From Cephalotrichum gorgonifer (lineage: Eukaryota; Ascomycota; Sordariomycetes; Microascales; Microascaceae), in contig ONZQ02000002.1 in NCBI GenBank assembly GCA_900312665.1, positions 677,746-741,745 of the forward strand: DNA of 64,000 bases. The letters run 5' to 3'. Below the pieces are notes generated by a model. That model worked only from the letters and a program-made list of their open reading frames with translations. It did not search any database and was not told the origin of the DNA. Shown here one piece after another: positions 37,484 through 51,975 of this stretch. Each line of letters opens with the position of its first letter. Position 1 is the stretch's first letter. The position numbers were made by a program, and so were the translations under genes.

Positions 37484-38306
37484 ATGGAGACCATAAAATC
37501 ATTCTTTGCTAAGCCTGACCCGGCGCAACAGGTATGCAGAGCTCCTCTACAGCCCCTCTCCCTCCCCCTCCCCCCTCCTCTCCCAAACAAGCCAACGCAA
37601 CACCCCGCCGTTCTCCCGACTGACAGCTTTCCTCTCCCTCCCCCACTAGGTCCGCAAGTGCAACATGCTCCTCCGCTCCAACATCCGTAAGCTCGACCGC
37701 GACATCGCAGCCGTGAAGCAGGTCGAGGCCAAGACCAAGACGCTCATCGTCCAGGCGGACCGGCGCGGGCAGCGCAACCCGAACCAGCAGCGGCAGGCGG
37801 CGCGCGAGGCGCGCGAGTTCGCGCGGGAGCTCGTGCGGGCGCGGCGCACGGCGGACCGGCTCGTGACGTCCAAGGCGCAGCTCAGCAGCGTGCAGATGCA
37901 GGTGAACGAGGCGTTCGCGGTGCGCAAGATCGAGGGGTCGATACGGACGAGCGTGGGCATCATGAAGGACGTCAACAGCCTCATACGGCTGCCCGCGCTC
38001 GCGGGGACGATGAGGGAGCTGAGCGACGAGCTCATCAAGGCGGGCATCATCGAGGAGATGGTGGGCGAGGTGCTGCCCGAGGAGGTGGACCTCGAGGACG
38101 AGCTGCCCGAGGGCGAGGTGGAGAAGGTGCTGGGGGAGATTCTGAAGGACAGGACGCCAGCGCAGCAGCAGAAGGCGCCGCAGCAGAAGCTGCCCGAGGT
38201 GCCGGCCACGCCGGAGCCGGTGGCGCAGGCGGACGACACGGAGGACGAGGAGGCGGAGGCGATTATGGACCAGATGAGGAACAGGCTGGAGGCTCTACGG
38301 AGCTAG
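37484..38306 (+). CDS. VPS24: ESCRT-III subunit Vps24 (CHMP3)
   Basis: Snf7-family ESCRT-III subunit that co-assembles with Vps2 in the filament closing vesicles into the multivesicular body (family knowledge). Two exons (37484-37531, 37650-38306) encode 234 aa, the usual length. The start METIKSFFAKPDPAQQVRKC is typical of Vps24. The basic helical core follows (LLRSNIRKLDRDIAAVKQVE, REFARELVRARRTADRLVT, VRKIEGSIRTSVGIMKDVN). A weaker acidic C-terminal half ends with the MIT-interacting segment (EAIMDQMRNRLEALRS). The intron (118 bp) has a CTGAC branch. The second exon is strikingly GC-rich. This is the last conserved gene before the gene-poor right part of the window. Confidence 0.95.
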
Positions 38307-41300
38307 AGAGGAAGGTGGGGATGGTACGGGGCTGAACATATACGACTACCTCCAGTTTTTCTCTTTCTTTTCTTTTCGTTTGGGTCGTCGTGAGCATTTG
38401 GGAGTCGGGGCGCGGAGGGCGTTTCAGGAGACCGGGGGGGCATTTTGATGAGCATCGTTTGGGTGGTCTTTGTAGCCATGTCTTTTTTTTGCTTGGAATG
38501 CGTATAAAGGTCTTTATTACATATTCATTCACATCCTCAGGGGGCACGATCCTTCTCATGTCGTGAGATCGTAACTCTGGTGCATCTGTCGGCTTATCAT
38601 TCTGCCTTGCTGGAGGCAGTTGCCTTCCTCACGGGAGGCTGCGATCTTGCTCCAGAGCGGCTATATTCACTATCTAAGCCGGAAGAACAGGAAACAAACG
38701 GGAAGGCTTATAGAACGATACCAGGCTCCCTAGTGTATACTTGCCTTCGTTTGATATCGACTTCTTACTTGACTCCCCCACAACATCACCGGCCCGGCAG
38801 CTCATATGTGCAATCAAGTCGCGGATCGTAGCACAGCTGGCGGGGACGAGAAATCGGAGCGGGCATTATACAGCCCGGCCGGTCTCTTGACCGCTTGGCT
38901 GCCAGTATTCTTCTCACACCTGCCAGCACTCCCACTCGAGGGAGAAACTCGTACCTACCCCGCCAGGTCTCTAGGCATAGCGTCTCCCATCCTCCTACGG
39001 GAGTAGTCTACTCGTAGGCCATCTTATCGTCCGGTGTCGATCAAGGAGGGTGGGAGGAGAAAGCGAGGGGTAGCCCCTAACTCTCGACTTGACCCCCTTC
39101 GTACGCCCTGGTAAACGTGTCGTCCGATGATCTACTGTCAGATGGCATTGACATTAGGCACAAAGGAGCACACCCACGGCACCTCTGGGGGGTAGTTGGA
39201 GGCCAAGAAACAGGCCAGCTCCCCCCCATGGAGAGTGTCTGAAATGGGGAATATGCAGGGCCACGATGGCATCAGTATGAGTGGCATCGATGTGAGTCAG
39301 ACCTCACTTGGTCCGGCCGCTAAATCAATGCCTTGGGCATCGAAAGGGAAAGAAGGAGGGGGGCGTTAGAGTGCGCTTCTCCGCATGTCAGTGGCCCTAA
39401 TATTACCTGTACGCGCTGTGTGCTGTACATGTGTCTACCTGCCTGTATGAGACACATGCCAGTGTCAGAACATACGTTTTTCCGAGTCAGAGGGAGAGGT
39501 TGGGAGCTCAGCGTCTGATTGTCACACTGCTTGCTATTTGGGCCCTAAATACCTGCCCATATACACATAGAGAGAGTGTGTGTGAGTAAATTCGGAAGGC
39601 ACTAATACCTGGCTATGGGTTATAGCATCGCTGGCAGCTCGTAATAGTACGGGGAACCATCTCGGTCCCCCATCGCCTATGATGCCGTTATTCGGGAAGT
39701 TCTGAGAAGGCCTTGACACGAACGACATATGGCTCGACGCCACTTCTGCGTCCACACTCCATGTAAGGACGGATTCCGGAAGTGGTGCCCCGACAAACTC
39801 AAATCGCGGTGTGGTCTCCCCGAAATTGTGTAAATGAAGGCAAGCGATTCGGTCAGGTTTACGACGAGTATTACACGCCCCCCTTTCACCTCCTTTTTCT
39901 CATCACCTCTCCTGTCTCCTCATGGAGCACCCACAGCCACAGCCACAGGGACATTGCTGTCAAGCGCGCGGACTATTAACCTCGTACCCGTACCAGTAGT
40001 ATGCGGCGTGTGTGGGCGGGCAACCACCACCAACTCGGCCAATTTGGCGGTGAAGCTTTGCAAACCCGTTTTGAGATGCGGGGTGGCTATTAACACAGGT
40101 ACGGACAAACGAGGAGGAGCTATTATTACTCAAAGTTTCGAGCTAGGGAAGCGGGAGGCGGGAAGGCGGGGGCGTTGTTTAGCGCACGCATCGGCCACCC
40201 ACCCAGCGGAAGTTCCCACGTCCCATATGTGCCATCCCACATCCCCAACACCGTTTTCCCCTCCCTTCAGGCTGGGCTATCCTATTTGAGTGCTGTGGTG
40301 TGTTGTGCTGTGTTCTTCGGGGACAACTGGCCGGTATGATGTGTGCCTGTGCGATTGATATGTGTGCTGTGTGTGATGGAGGGAGAGCAGGATCAGGCAC
40401 ACATGCGTCCCTGACCGGTCGACCGACCGATATCCGGGCCCGCAAGCGGAAGCGGAGAGTTTCTTCAAGTTGTTCCAATCTTAAATTCCCCCTCACATGA
40501 CGGCCTCACACCGCAAGGAGCAATCGCATGCTGGTGGGGGGGAAGGGAGAGGAAGGGGGGGAGGGGCGTGTGCACGGCAAGAGGTGTTTGTTGGTGACCA
40601 GGTAATATGTTCATGGGGTAGAGCCGTTTTGGACCTGTGATGTGCATGACCGACTCCCGACGAGGCCTCATGTGAAATGAGTGCGCTAAATTTACAGGGG
40701 GATCATCGTTCCTTTTAGTTGGCGAAGGGTGTCTGATAGGGGGGCTGGCCCACCTAACGAGAATGAGTGCTTTACTCGTGTCCCTTGCGTGTTGTCTCTA
40801 TGGGGCGGTGTCCCTCCCCCGAGTTTGCCCTGTACTTCCCCCCACCCCCCTAACAGTCCGTCATCGGTGGACGAATCAATACTGGGGCGCGAGGTGATGG
40901 GGGCAGCACACTGTTTGGCCTTCCCGAATGGGCGTGGGCGTGGGTGTGACGACAAGCGCCCGGGAAAAGGCCAGAACTGGTCACTGTCACTGTCACTGTC
41001 ACGGCTCACGGCAACCAACTGTTTCCGAGATTCGGAGAGGAGAATCAAATGTGGAAGGACGCGGTGGAAGAACCTGCCTCTTTTGGACCTCAGTGTGTTT
41101 GCTCCTTCCTACGAGAAAATTTGTGAGACGAGCACGATATAGGTACTATAGGGGCGATGGTGATGGATGGAGATGGAGAGGGCCGGTCCCGGGATGCTCC
41201 GCTCGGGAGTCGCTTAACTAAAAGTCCCGAATAGTTCGTGCTTTGGGGGGGGAAGGGGGGGGTACATGGAAGCGAGCAGCGTGGGGGTGGTGGGTTCCCA

Positions 41301-43626
41301 ACGGTCTCCCTGAGAGGGGTACTTTTGAGGCTGTCCGCTCCATGGACCCCCGCGTCGCCGACGGAAAACAAGGAGATGATGGGCATTATTGCGCTCATGG
41401 TCATTGTTTCAGCGGAATGAACACTCTTGAATGAGTTGGGGCTGATATTACGAGTAATCACAATCCTCGTGCGCCAAAAAGAAAGCCCTCGGAAGTATTG
41501 GCCGCAATACGGCCTTGGCTGGCGACATATCGAGAGCCAAGGCGAAGGACGATGCCGATCGGCCCACAGAGGAACACCAGGTATCACCACAAATAGATCA
41601 GCTGAACGAGCGTATTGGATATTAGATAGGAATCCTCATCTCAGGGCTCGGCACCGCGGAGTTGCGAGTTCCTGTTCCCCCACTCTGCCCCCATCCTCCA
41701 TCAACCATCATGCGTGAACCCTACTCTCTTTATTGCGCCCCCCCCTTCCTCGACTCTGGCATACTAAATAATACCGCTTCGCTATCACAAGCACAGGGAT
41801 GAGGGATGAGGGAGGGGTGCGAAACGCTCACCTTGCTTTTTCACGTTAGCTATGCGTGGGGAGACGAGAAGTGTGCCCCCCGCCCTGGTTCCCACCTCGC
41901 CCCCAGCTCTAAATTAATACACCTTGCTCCTGCCTGATCTATCACATCAACCCCACGCCGACCTCTTCAAGTAATCCCCCACGCTCTGGGCTCTGCCTGG
42001 GGGTGGTCGCGACATTTTGCATCCCCGTAGCCCCCCTCACCCGCGTCTCTCGGGGCACTCCGCCTCCCGCAAGACTAATAGCGGGTGCGTTAATTCCAAC
42101 GGCTGAGAGGCAGAGTCGTGGGGACATCCCAGTCGCAACGCGTACGTACCTGGAATACCCATAGTCGTGGGGGTTGGCATTCCGGGCGACCGACTCGAGC
42201 ACACAAAGGGGATGGGAGAATGGGATTGCGTCCCCCACGCGCCCGGCGCGACGTGCGAATATCCCCGGAGCACGAATTGAATGAACCATGCTCCCCTCTC
42301 GGTGTCCTGTCCGAGGACGAGTTTGCGTGTCTCCGAGGACGTTTGTGCGCGTAATACTCGTATCGTACGCAAGTTTGGGGGAGGGCCCTCTGAAATTACA
42401 CACTGCTTGCTAGGCCTGAGCAAAACACCGTGACATTCATTACCCGACCAGCCAGGTCCAAGCAAACGTCGCGAAATGAAGTTCGGACGTTCTAACTCTC
42501 TCCCCCTAATATGTAGCACTCCTACGTACGTGCTGAGGAGCACGAGAAGTGTTTGCTTACCGAGGAAGGTTACCGACAGAAGGGAAAGCCCCGTCCTTCC
42601 CCGGAAGGGAGCCAAACCGTGGCGGCCGCCTGCGGGCGCAGGCGAAGCAAACCCCAGAGAAACTCGTCCTCTCCCCTTCATTTCCCCCATCCTCCCAAAA
42701 ACCGAGTCCTCGGTCCCATTTTCGCTCCCCCTGTCCGCCAAGCTCTCCGGCGTGGCAGATTGGCCACCGAGCAGGGAGGGGGTGCTCTGTAGATAACACC
42801 GAGCAGGGGATGAGTCGGCGAGATTCAGGGGAGGGGAGGACATGGGTGCAAAAGTGCTCGCAGCCAGGACAGGGCAGGGAGGGCGTGTGGTTTTGTTCCC
42901 CCCCTGTACGAAATACGGTTCCTGCTTCCCCGACCCCTGCTAGCCTGCCGGAACGTCCCCTGTAAGGTCCCAAGCGAGCGGTCGGTGGGTTCCTGGCGTG
43001 AAGAAATCTGCTTTCTGCTCCTTGTCGCCTGTATTAACTCATGCTTATAACTCATCTGGGGTGGGGCCCGCCCTTCTCATTCCTCATCTGGCCAAAGAGT
43101 CGCGTCAATGGGCCCCAGAGTGGGGGACTTTCGTGCTCGCTCAAAGGAGACGCCACTTCGACAGCTGAAGATCCGTATTTCCGGGGTCATGGTTCCGGGG
43201 CCATGGCCACGAGCTCGAGTAAGCGGGTATCATCTAGCGAGAGCACAAGCTAGACCAATTCGTGTAGCCGAGATCACCACTCTAGCACAAGATAGGCAGG
43301 CCCACTGGCACCCTTATCCCGGGACTGTCTCACGAGGTCGGCTTCACCCGTCGCGTCGGGTAAGATCTCTCATCTCATCTTTTGAAGGGGGGATGGAGTG
43401 CTCTGCGGGTGATCGACATAACCGAGACGGCAGGTGCCCGTCAAACCACGTCGCGAAGAGAGCATTGACTGAGATGTGATCCTCCAGTCCTCTCTCATAC
43501 GCCAGTCACTTCTCACTTCTCATAATGATTTACTTCTTACTTTTTTTTTGCAATTTTTTTTGGACTAGGAGGTTGGGTTTTTGCCGTCTCATATGAGAGG
43601 TCAGTTGGCTAATAATAGGCGAGGAA
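38307..43626. other. Gene-poor DNA, left section
   Basis: Apart from the VPS24 3' UTR at the left edge, I find no conserved protein, splice pattern or RNA gene. Open frames up to 268 codons (42037-42843, minus) are low-complexity and overlap frames on other strands. Composition is GC-rich with C and G runs. A TCACTG repeat is the only clear structure. Confidence 0.55.
40981..41002. repeat. TCACTG hexanucleotide repeat
   Basis: Three full units plus TCAC in tandem. Confidence 0.85.
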
Positions 43627-43790
43627 AGCAATGATAGGAGAGGGGAGCAATGATAGGAGAGGGGAGCAATGATAGGAGAGGGGAGCAATGATAGGAGAGG
43701 GGAGCAATGATAGGAGAGGGGAGCAATGATAGGAGAGGGGAGCAATGATAGGAGAGGGGGGAGCAATAATAGGAGATGAGAGCAGCATAG
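43627..43790. repeat. 19-bp minisatellite
   Basis: Seven exact head-to-tail copies of AGCAATGATAGGAGAGGGG (43627-43759) are followed by about one and a half diverged copies. Because 19 is not a multiple of three, all three minus-strand frames read as periodic Ser/Pro/Leu peptides; this is not coding evidence. Confidence 0.95.
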
Positions 43791-46700
43791 GGGAGCAACG
43801 AAGATCCCCTCGATCATCACTGAAAGTCCGTCTCACATTTCGGACGAAAGAATACTCGGACGAGTACGACTCCTCTGTCTCGGACCCCACCCTTTTCCCC
43901 AGACTCTTGCATGAAACTTACGCTCTGTGTCCTATTGTTATGCGTCCTCCCCCTCATCCATCGACAGACGTAACCCGGTATCTTGGGTTTCCTCACTAGT
44001 ACTCATTGCTCGATGAAGTCCCGAGAAGGGAAAAAAAGGCCGAACCTGGGCAATTGGGAGCGTTGTATCCCAGTGGTGGCAATCATCGTGGCCGACGGGG
44101 GAGGTCAGCCGCTCCGCTATATTCAGGCGGCAGGGTGCGGAGTACGCCGTAATTATCATCCTAATAATTAGGACCGGGGGGGACGGCGGAGCGGTCTCCT
44201 CCTCTCCAGATACAGGAGCGGAGGGAGGGCAGGGGAGGAATCTAGCCACATTAGGGGAGAGCTTTACAAGCTAACTGACCGAGGACTCGGACCTGTTCCC
44301 CACCTCCTGCCGGAAAAGTGAAAGGCGGGTTCTTTTTTTCCTTCCTTTTCCTTCTCCCGCTTCCATATGGGGCCCGAGCGACTGGACGGCAAGGCCCGCG
44401 AGATTGGACGCCTTCCCAAAGGGGGATAGTTCTAATCCTAAGTGGGGATCGGGTGTGGGTGTGGGAAAGCCTGAGAGTGGGGAGGGGTGCTTGTCCACGG
44501 GGAGTGGGGGAGGGGGTGGAAGGCCGGTCGACGAGTAGATCCGGCTGCAACGTCTCAGCGTACGAAAGGTCCACCTCCACTTCCCATCTCGTTCCCAAGC
44601 AGACGGATGATCGCAAGGCAAGGGGGGGTCCCCTGGAGAGACTAGGGTCGCGGAGGGCGGCGGCGACGCCACGGTGGAACCGAGTTGTGCTCGCTTGGGA
44701 GGAAAATGCCTGTCGTCGACATGGGTGACAGGAGGTCGGTGTCGAGGTTGGGATTATTAGACGACGCTTGCACTGGTGCGGGTGGAGAAAAGAAAAAAAA
44801 AAGGGGAGAACAAGCATCCTTGACGGGTATCCGACGCGTCGGGAAGAGGCGTCGGGAGGCGGAGGGGAGAGCAGCGGCAGGCGGGCGCGCTACAGCGGGA
44901 GGGGGCCAGGGGCAACTTGAGCTTGGCCCAGGCGCTGGTTAGAGTGCTTGCGTTTTCATTTCCCTCGAGGGGCGACGAGTACGAGCAACTATACGCTGGA
45001 ACGTGCTATTTTCATTCTCCCATCCATCGTATACGAGCGGTGGTGGTGGACTGACGGTCGCCTCCCGGGCCAATGGGGAGGTACCAGCACGTGTATGACC
45101 AGTACAGCGAACCCTACTGGCTCCCCGGGACGAGCTTCCGCCGGAAGCCAGCATTGCGAGTACCGCTCCCATATTACTCTGAACCATAACCTTCGTGTAT
45201 GAGGAACCCCAGAGAGCCATTTTATTTTTCCGTCTCCTCCATAGATTTTTCTTCATCTGATGAATGGTAGCGGGTTGGGGTTTGATGAACAGACATGCCG
45301 TTCCCCAGACAGCGGGCCCGTCGATCTCTCGTTTGGCCCCCGTCACCATAAATTGCGACGGACGTGCCCGTCCTCGTGATACTACTGAGTACGGGGTAGC
45401 TTCATACTATGGGTGGTGAGTCTCAAAGGTCCGCCAAATTGCGACACGAACGTTTTTTGTCATCCCAGTCGTTTTAGCGTTTTGGTGGTCCAGGGGGAGG
45501 AATACCCGACAACCAGGCACAAGGGGAGAGAGGCAGCATGGGTACGGAGCACGAGAATTATGAGTGGTCGTACTGCGAACACGTTCCCTCCCGGCGCCAT
45601 ACCACGTAGCAGCTATCTCCCCCGCTGAAGACCCTCCTTTGCTAGTTCGAGTACGGCGATAGTTCGGATTACCCGCGACCCAACACCCCTACCCCCCCCC
45701 CGGTGAAGTTCATTACAATTTTCTCGTTAGTGACAAGTAAGATATGAGGGGAGCGTTAGGCCCCGTCATCAGGGGTTCCCTCCCGGGGACCGCGATCCGG
45801 ACTGGGGGGAGGGCGTGGCAACCTGACACTCGCCTCCGTATGGCGAATCTCGCTGGTCCCGTCCGATCGGGTTGGGTTTTTCGGGTCGTTGCTCCTGCCT
45901 CGAGGAGCTAGGTTCTCCGAGTCCAAGCCTGTTTCGTTATCATGGAGGTGCTTTTTCCCCCTTCATCTCCTCCCATTTGCATTTTGGTGAATGAAATGAA
46001 ATAATAATAAATAAATAAAAAAGAAGCAAACACGGATGTTATAAACCAACCATGAAAAAAAGAGATGGCGATAGCAAACTACATATGCATGTAGAGATTT
46101 AAATAAAATAAAATAAAAAGTATGGCAGAATGGACTCGCACCCCCCTTCACCCTTCACCGCAAAATGGCATGCATGCCGGCAGCCCACCTTGCATGCCGG
46201 CAATGCGCGAGCCGCATGCCAGAAAAGGCCCAGTTTCCGGGTGCGGGAGGGCAAGAGGGCACGTCGCATCTGAGACACGCACACACTCACTCACCGCACG
46301 GCATACACGGACCTGTTCACGGACTGCACAGATGAATCCTTTTTGCCACCCCCGCATAATTTCAGCGAGTATACGAACATTCTACCGTATTTTGGGTCGT
46401 GTCGCGCTTGCTGCGTTTTGGAAGGGGCGGTCAGGAATTTTGGAGGGGGAAATCGACGATCGAGTGCAGTAGGAAGGTCCGGAATGTTTACTCCGTCCTC
46501 GTACCTTCCGCATGCGGAGGCGGACCTTTGCGTTTGACAACCCGGCCCCCACCCGTGAACCTTATCTCTTTTTTTTTTTTTGGTGGCATGTCTGAGTTGG
46601 GGCGAGTCTAGACCCATATCTGCGGTTTCAAAGGATTTCCGGGGAAGTGAAGTTCGGACCCGATCCCGACCCCCCTTTTGCTTCTTTTGGCCTTTCTTTC

Positions 46701-47735
46701 CTTTTTATTTCTTCACTTTCAGCTACGTATAATCAATAGCAGCTGTCGTCTTCGCTCGGGTAGGGCCCAGTCTCGGATAGGGTGTGTGCGTGCCCCGACC
46801 TCCTTCCCCTCCCTTAAATACATAGCCAAAGTTGCGGTGGGTCGCGGACATGAGGCGCCGGGAAGCCACTCCGAACTCCGTCTGAAAGCCCAAATAGATG
46901 GAGGCGTATTTCTCAGCACCCGGTTGTCGGGTTATTTCTGGCTACATGTAGTAGGGCGCGCGGGCGTTGCACCCGTCGGGAGTAGGCGCCGCCTCCCTAA
47001 CCACCACGTTACATACGAACATAGGGCGAGAAAGAAATAAAGAAATAAGAAAATAAGAGGGTAAAAAAAGAGAAAAGCAAAAAACGGAGGGGGCAAAGCG
47101 CCGTCCCGCCTGCCCCGACGGGAGACTACTTCGTGCCTCCGCCCGAGGCCACGATGTCCATAATTCTTTTGCTTTCCCTCTAAATCTGGTCTGGATTGAA
47201 GGGAGCCATGAGGGGGCCAGCCCTATTGGAGGAAATCATGATTGTTTCGTTTCGTTTGTTGTTTGCGAAAACCCGTAGCGGAGGCGACGGCCCCCTCTCA
47301 CACCCTTACCGCCTTTTTACCTTGCTTTACGCACTGCCCTATCAAAGCACACTTTCCCGCTTCCAGCATTATCTCTGCTTGAAACCACATATCCGACCGT
47401 TGTGCTGTCCACCTTTTTCTGTCAAGGAGGGGGGGAGTGTGCGTCGTTTGCCCGCGCGAACGCAAAACAAGCTCGAGCGGTGTTGGTGTGTCTTTGTTGC
47501 TTTTCCCACACGGGCGGCCCCGCAAGCCGTCGGGCGTTGCGCTACCAACGGGAAACCATGGCAGCTGGAGAAAGCAAAGAAAATGGGAGATGAGAGCTGG
47601 GGCAAATACAGGTAAAAGTAAAAACAGGCTTTTTACCCGCCCACACCCCCCAGATGATGATGGGGAAAACCGCATCCGGAAATACATACATGTACGCAAT
47701 GGGTGTGGCAAAATACTATGGAATTTGGGAGTTTT

Positions 47736-47760
47736 GGTTTGGTTTGGTTTGGTTTGGTTT
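47736..47760. repeat. GGTTT pentanucleotide repeat
   Basis: Five perfect GGTTT units. It is too short and too far from either end to be called telomeric. Confidence 0.85.
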
Positions 47761-50700
47761 TACAAGGGGCCGGCGGGCGACGGGCGGGCGGGAAAGGAAA
47801 AGTAATCATCGCCAACCAGGGTTCCTACCCTCCCGGAGGATTCCTCATCCGGTGGGTTCTTTTAATGAGAGGCTGTGCGCAAGTTGTATTACTTGTATTC
47901 GATGAAGGAGGCAAAAAAAAAAATGGGTTCACGCAATTCCCCTGCCGTGGACTCGTGACATTTTGCTTCATCAAGGGGACCGTGGGTTGGTTTCGCGATG
48001 CCAGGGCGGGAAAGTCAGGCAGGGCGCGAGAGTGCAGGCAGGGCGGGAGAAAAGGCAAGGCAAGGCACGAAGGGAGTCATGGGATGAGTGCCGTTGGTGC
48101 AGTTTGCGGGGGACGGAACCAAACATTGAATTAAATTCAAAGAGGCCGGACGCGGCATCGCATTCTCGATCGTGTTCCTTTCATCAATCAATCAATCCAT
48201 CCTCATCCCTTCGCTTATTAGGCCGTAGCTATTTTCGTTCGCTCCCTGTCATGCGGTGGCCCCTGCCTGCGATTGTCTGTCTCCCTCGCCCGAGCAAGGA
48301 GCGTTTTAAAGCCCACATGCACGGAGTGGACGTTACAAGTATCACAGCAGCAACGTTGGTTATCACTGACCTACACCCGCACCCCATCACAAGCCAGAAG
48401 TCGCAATATCGGCAAAGTGTAAATCGATGGGGGAAAACACGTGGATCATCACTGCCTGCTTAGCTGCCTGCCTACTTCGGCAAGAATATAGTACTTCTAG
48501 AAGGACACCCAAAAATGGACCTCTGCCCGAGCGCCTTCCCTCAGCACAAGTCAAATGTCAGAGGAGACGGATGTCGTATCTGGCCGATGGGCTCGGCATC
48601 CTCTCGGTATCGGTATCATTCTGGTGGAACATGGAAGCGGCCAATGCGGGTTTGCGATCGGGAAAGGGAAGGGAAAGCTGTCCCGCGCACTGCTGGCCGC
48701 TTGCGTGACTCACACACCCCACACACGTACACGCACACACGTATTATACGCACGCCCCACGTCTGAGCCACGGCTCGTTGCTATGCCTTCGAGTATCATT
48801 GGTGTTATATCCGATTTCCAAGCATTCCGGGCGACACTGGTCTTATGGATGCATACGGATGACATGGAAATGCAAATGAGGATGGGAATAATAACGAGGA
48901 TGCGTATGGCACGTAGCAAGTGATAAATCGCCTATCAGAAGCAAGACCCCGGCGAAGCCGAGGATGTTCGTGATGATGGGATATCGTAACTTACTCGCGC
49001 GCTCGTGCTCGCACGGATTATAACGCCGAGGAACTGGAGCATTAACTATAATACAGGTTTTTACTGACCGACTCGCGGTCCGAATGGCTCTCTCGCTCCC
49101 TTCCGAACGGGCCCCTCCCGCGCCCCGGCGATTCTTAAACAGGCTTGTGAGTTACTTGTAAGCTAAGTAATACGCCGAAATCATTCATCTTGGCCGCCCC
49201 CATGGGGAAAACGACCTGTCCACACCGGCCCTTCACGAGGAAATACGAGTAACGAGGAGGCTGCGCAACACCCGAGACATCCGCGGGGCCGGCCGTCCCT
49301 CACCCTCTCTTACTCTCAACTCCACGATATGATGATGATATCCTCGCGCGTGCGCGGCGCGGGAAGGCTCGGAAGGATGCGGACGGAACAAATGGGTGCG
49401 GGAGGGAGTAAGCATCGCTCATTTCGGTCTTCGGATGACGCTTTTCTCTTGGTGTTACCAAGTAATCCTTACGCATGGCATTTATTTTTATCTTGATAAT
49501 TATTTCACTGCAAGTAATTTCATGGTGACCTTCTCTTCCTCATATTCGGCTTTTCCACGCCCCCAAGGCAGGCGGTGTTGATTTCGTTCAGCTGATTTAT
49601 GAATACCCCCCCCCCCCTTCCTCCGGTGATTGTGTTGGGGGTTTCGGTTACTTGTAAAAGGGGGGGGTTATGAGGGTTAGGGGGGGATTATGGAGGGGGG
49701 AGGACGTGACAGCCAACCGCGCACCGGTGACCCGATGCGTACAAGAAAAGGTGTGCCTCGCGTCACAGGCACGATGCGTCATCTTTGGGGTCTGATGGGC
49801 CAGGCCGCCGTTGTCCGTGATGGTTTATCGCCGAGGGTGTGGGAGTGCTCGCGCAAATGAGCGGTCGGAAGCTGACGACTCATAACGTCGGCTTTGCAAA
49901 TCCACGCAACGCTCGTATAATACTGGTGCTTCGTACGCGGTTCTCCCCAGGCCTACTATAATACAAGTAATCCATATCGTATCGAGCGTGATGATGGCTT
50001 ATCTATCCCCCGAGGAGAACCGAACCGTGGCAAATACGAGGTTCGCAGATCCCGCCTTGTCGAGAAAAAGGGGATTACAAACCACGAGTACGACTAGGGA
50101 AAAATACTCGTACTGCTGAAATGCGCATACTCGCAGGTCGGCGCAAAAGAAGAAACAACCCAAAAAAAAAAAAAACGTTGTCGTCGCAACATGTCGCCTG
50201 CCAACGAATACTCGCAGGTGTCTTCCATGCCTTTGCCGACAGCGGTGACCACGATGCCCGTCGCTTCCTGTTACTCTTCCCGGACGGACGGGTACTCGTG
50301 GGAAGGGATGCCTGCGCCGGGAGACATGGATTTCCTCCCCCCCCCCTTTTACCCACCTTCGGTATCTATCCTACTATATACACGCCCCTCCCCCCTCCAG
50401 CCCCCAAATCCCAGGGAGGTGCCCCCCTGGAGAGCTCCCTTTGCCGACACCGACACCCCTAGCCCCTTCCTAGCCCCTACCTAGCCCTGACAAGGGATGG
50501 AAGAGACAGGAGCCTTCCCCGGAACCCACAGTGGGACCTCACCTCCCCCCACCCCCCTCCCCGATGCCCCCCCGGAGTTTGTCCCACACCTGTGGCGCTC
50601 GGATCCGGGCCACTAGCAGGTGGAATTTTGGTGCCCAATCTCTGGTTAAAGGGCCACCGGGGGCACGCTTCCCCGGTCGCAAGGGGGGGTCTCCCCTGCC

Positions 50701-51975
50701 AGCGGGCTTTCTTAGGCACCATACCCGAGGCTACTGTAATTTCACAGGGAGGCCCAAAAGCCCGTTTCTCACTACCGCGGCCCCCGGATTTACCCAGCGG
50801 AGTGGAATTTCAGGTTCCCGGTCAAGCTCCCGGACGTTGGTTCTTCCAGAAACCCAAGGGGTGGCAACCAGTGGAACCTCATACTACTCGTGCGGGTACG
50901 AGCGCTAATGATAATTTAGTACGAGTACGCTCTGTGCGGAGCGAACAAGCCGGCCGGTGTGTTGTGTCCCCCGGTCTCGCGAAAAAGAAGCCCCGAGACG
51001 AGAGGGATGAGTGAGCGCGAGTGTGTGACTACGAACCTGTTTTTTTTTTTGGGTCCGCCGCCGCCCGACCGCTCCCATTTTCGCCATGCACTAGCACTCC
51101 GTAAGTCCATATGTAGGTGGCTCTCTTTGATCGAAAAAAAAAAGAATTAAAAATCGGACTTAAGGAGCGTTTGCTGGCTATCGTCAGCTCTCTTTGCAAA
51201 CAAGCGGTATAAAGGAATGGGAAAAAAGGAATACCGAGTGCTCGTACGAGTACATCCATGTCACAAGAAAACGAGTGGACAGGGAAGTCCGAGTACGGGA
51301 GTACTTGTCAGGACATAGTGCGACTGAGTCATAAGCTTGTACTCGTCCGAGCAATTAGCAATTGGCTTTTTTGGCATCCGGAGCTGACGGGTACGCCCAG
51401 CCCTGACGCACAACGCAGACGTGTGGACGCTGACTGCCAGGCGGAGGCAGTGTTCCGCTTTCCGCTGCTTGCCTAATGCCGGCGATCGGGAACCACTCTC
51501 TTCCCTTTTTGCTTTTTGAAATTTGTAATTTTTGGGGAGGGGGGGCGAGGAGCGGTGTTCTGACCGCCTCGTGGTTTCTTGGTTTGATTGTAATGCCTCA
51601 TACATGTACTTGTATGAGTGAGAAAAGGAGTCGAGAGCGTGGGTTGTGCTTGGGGGGCACAGCTGAACGTGGGGAGAATTGCTCCTCCCACTCGTGCTCG
51701 TCCTCGCACACAAACCCTCGGAGACTCGACGGGGGGGAAAGAGTGCTGGATGCTGTTCCCTGTAATTCCCATCCCATAGCACACACGCAAACTCGCACAC
51801 CCTTGTTTCTCCATCCTGAACCTTGTGGTCCCGCTGGAGTCAAAGTCGGTATTACCACACACCCCATCCCGTGGCACGCCACGCCTCCTTATTTACACCC
51901 CACACCCACACCCACGCCCACGCCCACACACCCTTTATCTCACCCCCAACCCATCCCACCTCCCGTTCCCGTTCC

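Noticed and set aside
42037..42843. 268-codon open frame on the minus strand
   Set aside because: No family motif, biased composition, overlapping frames on the other strand; expected by chance in GC-rich DNA.
43627..43790. CRISPR-like direct repeats
   Set aside because: Units are contiguous with no spacers, and the genome is eukaryotic; it is a minisatellite.
50454..50490. Telomere-like CCTAGCCC words
   Set aside because: Irregular spacing and sequence, internal position; no run of a true telomere unit.
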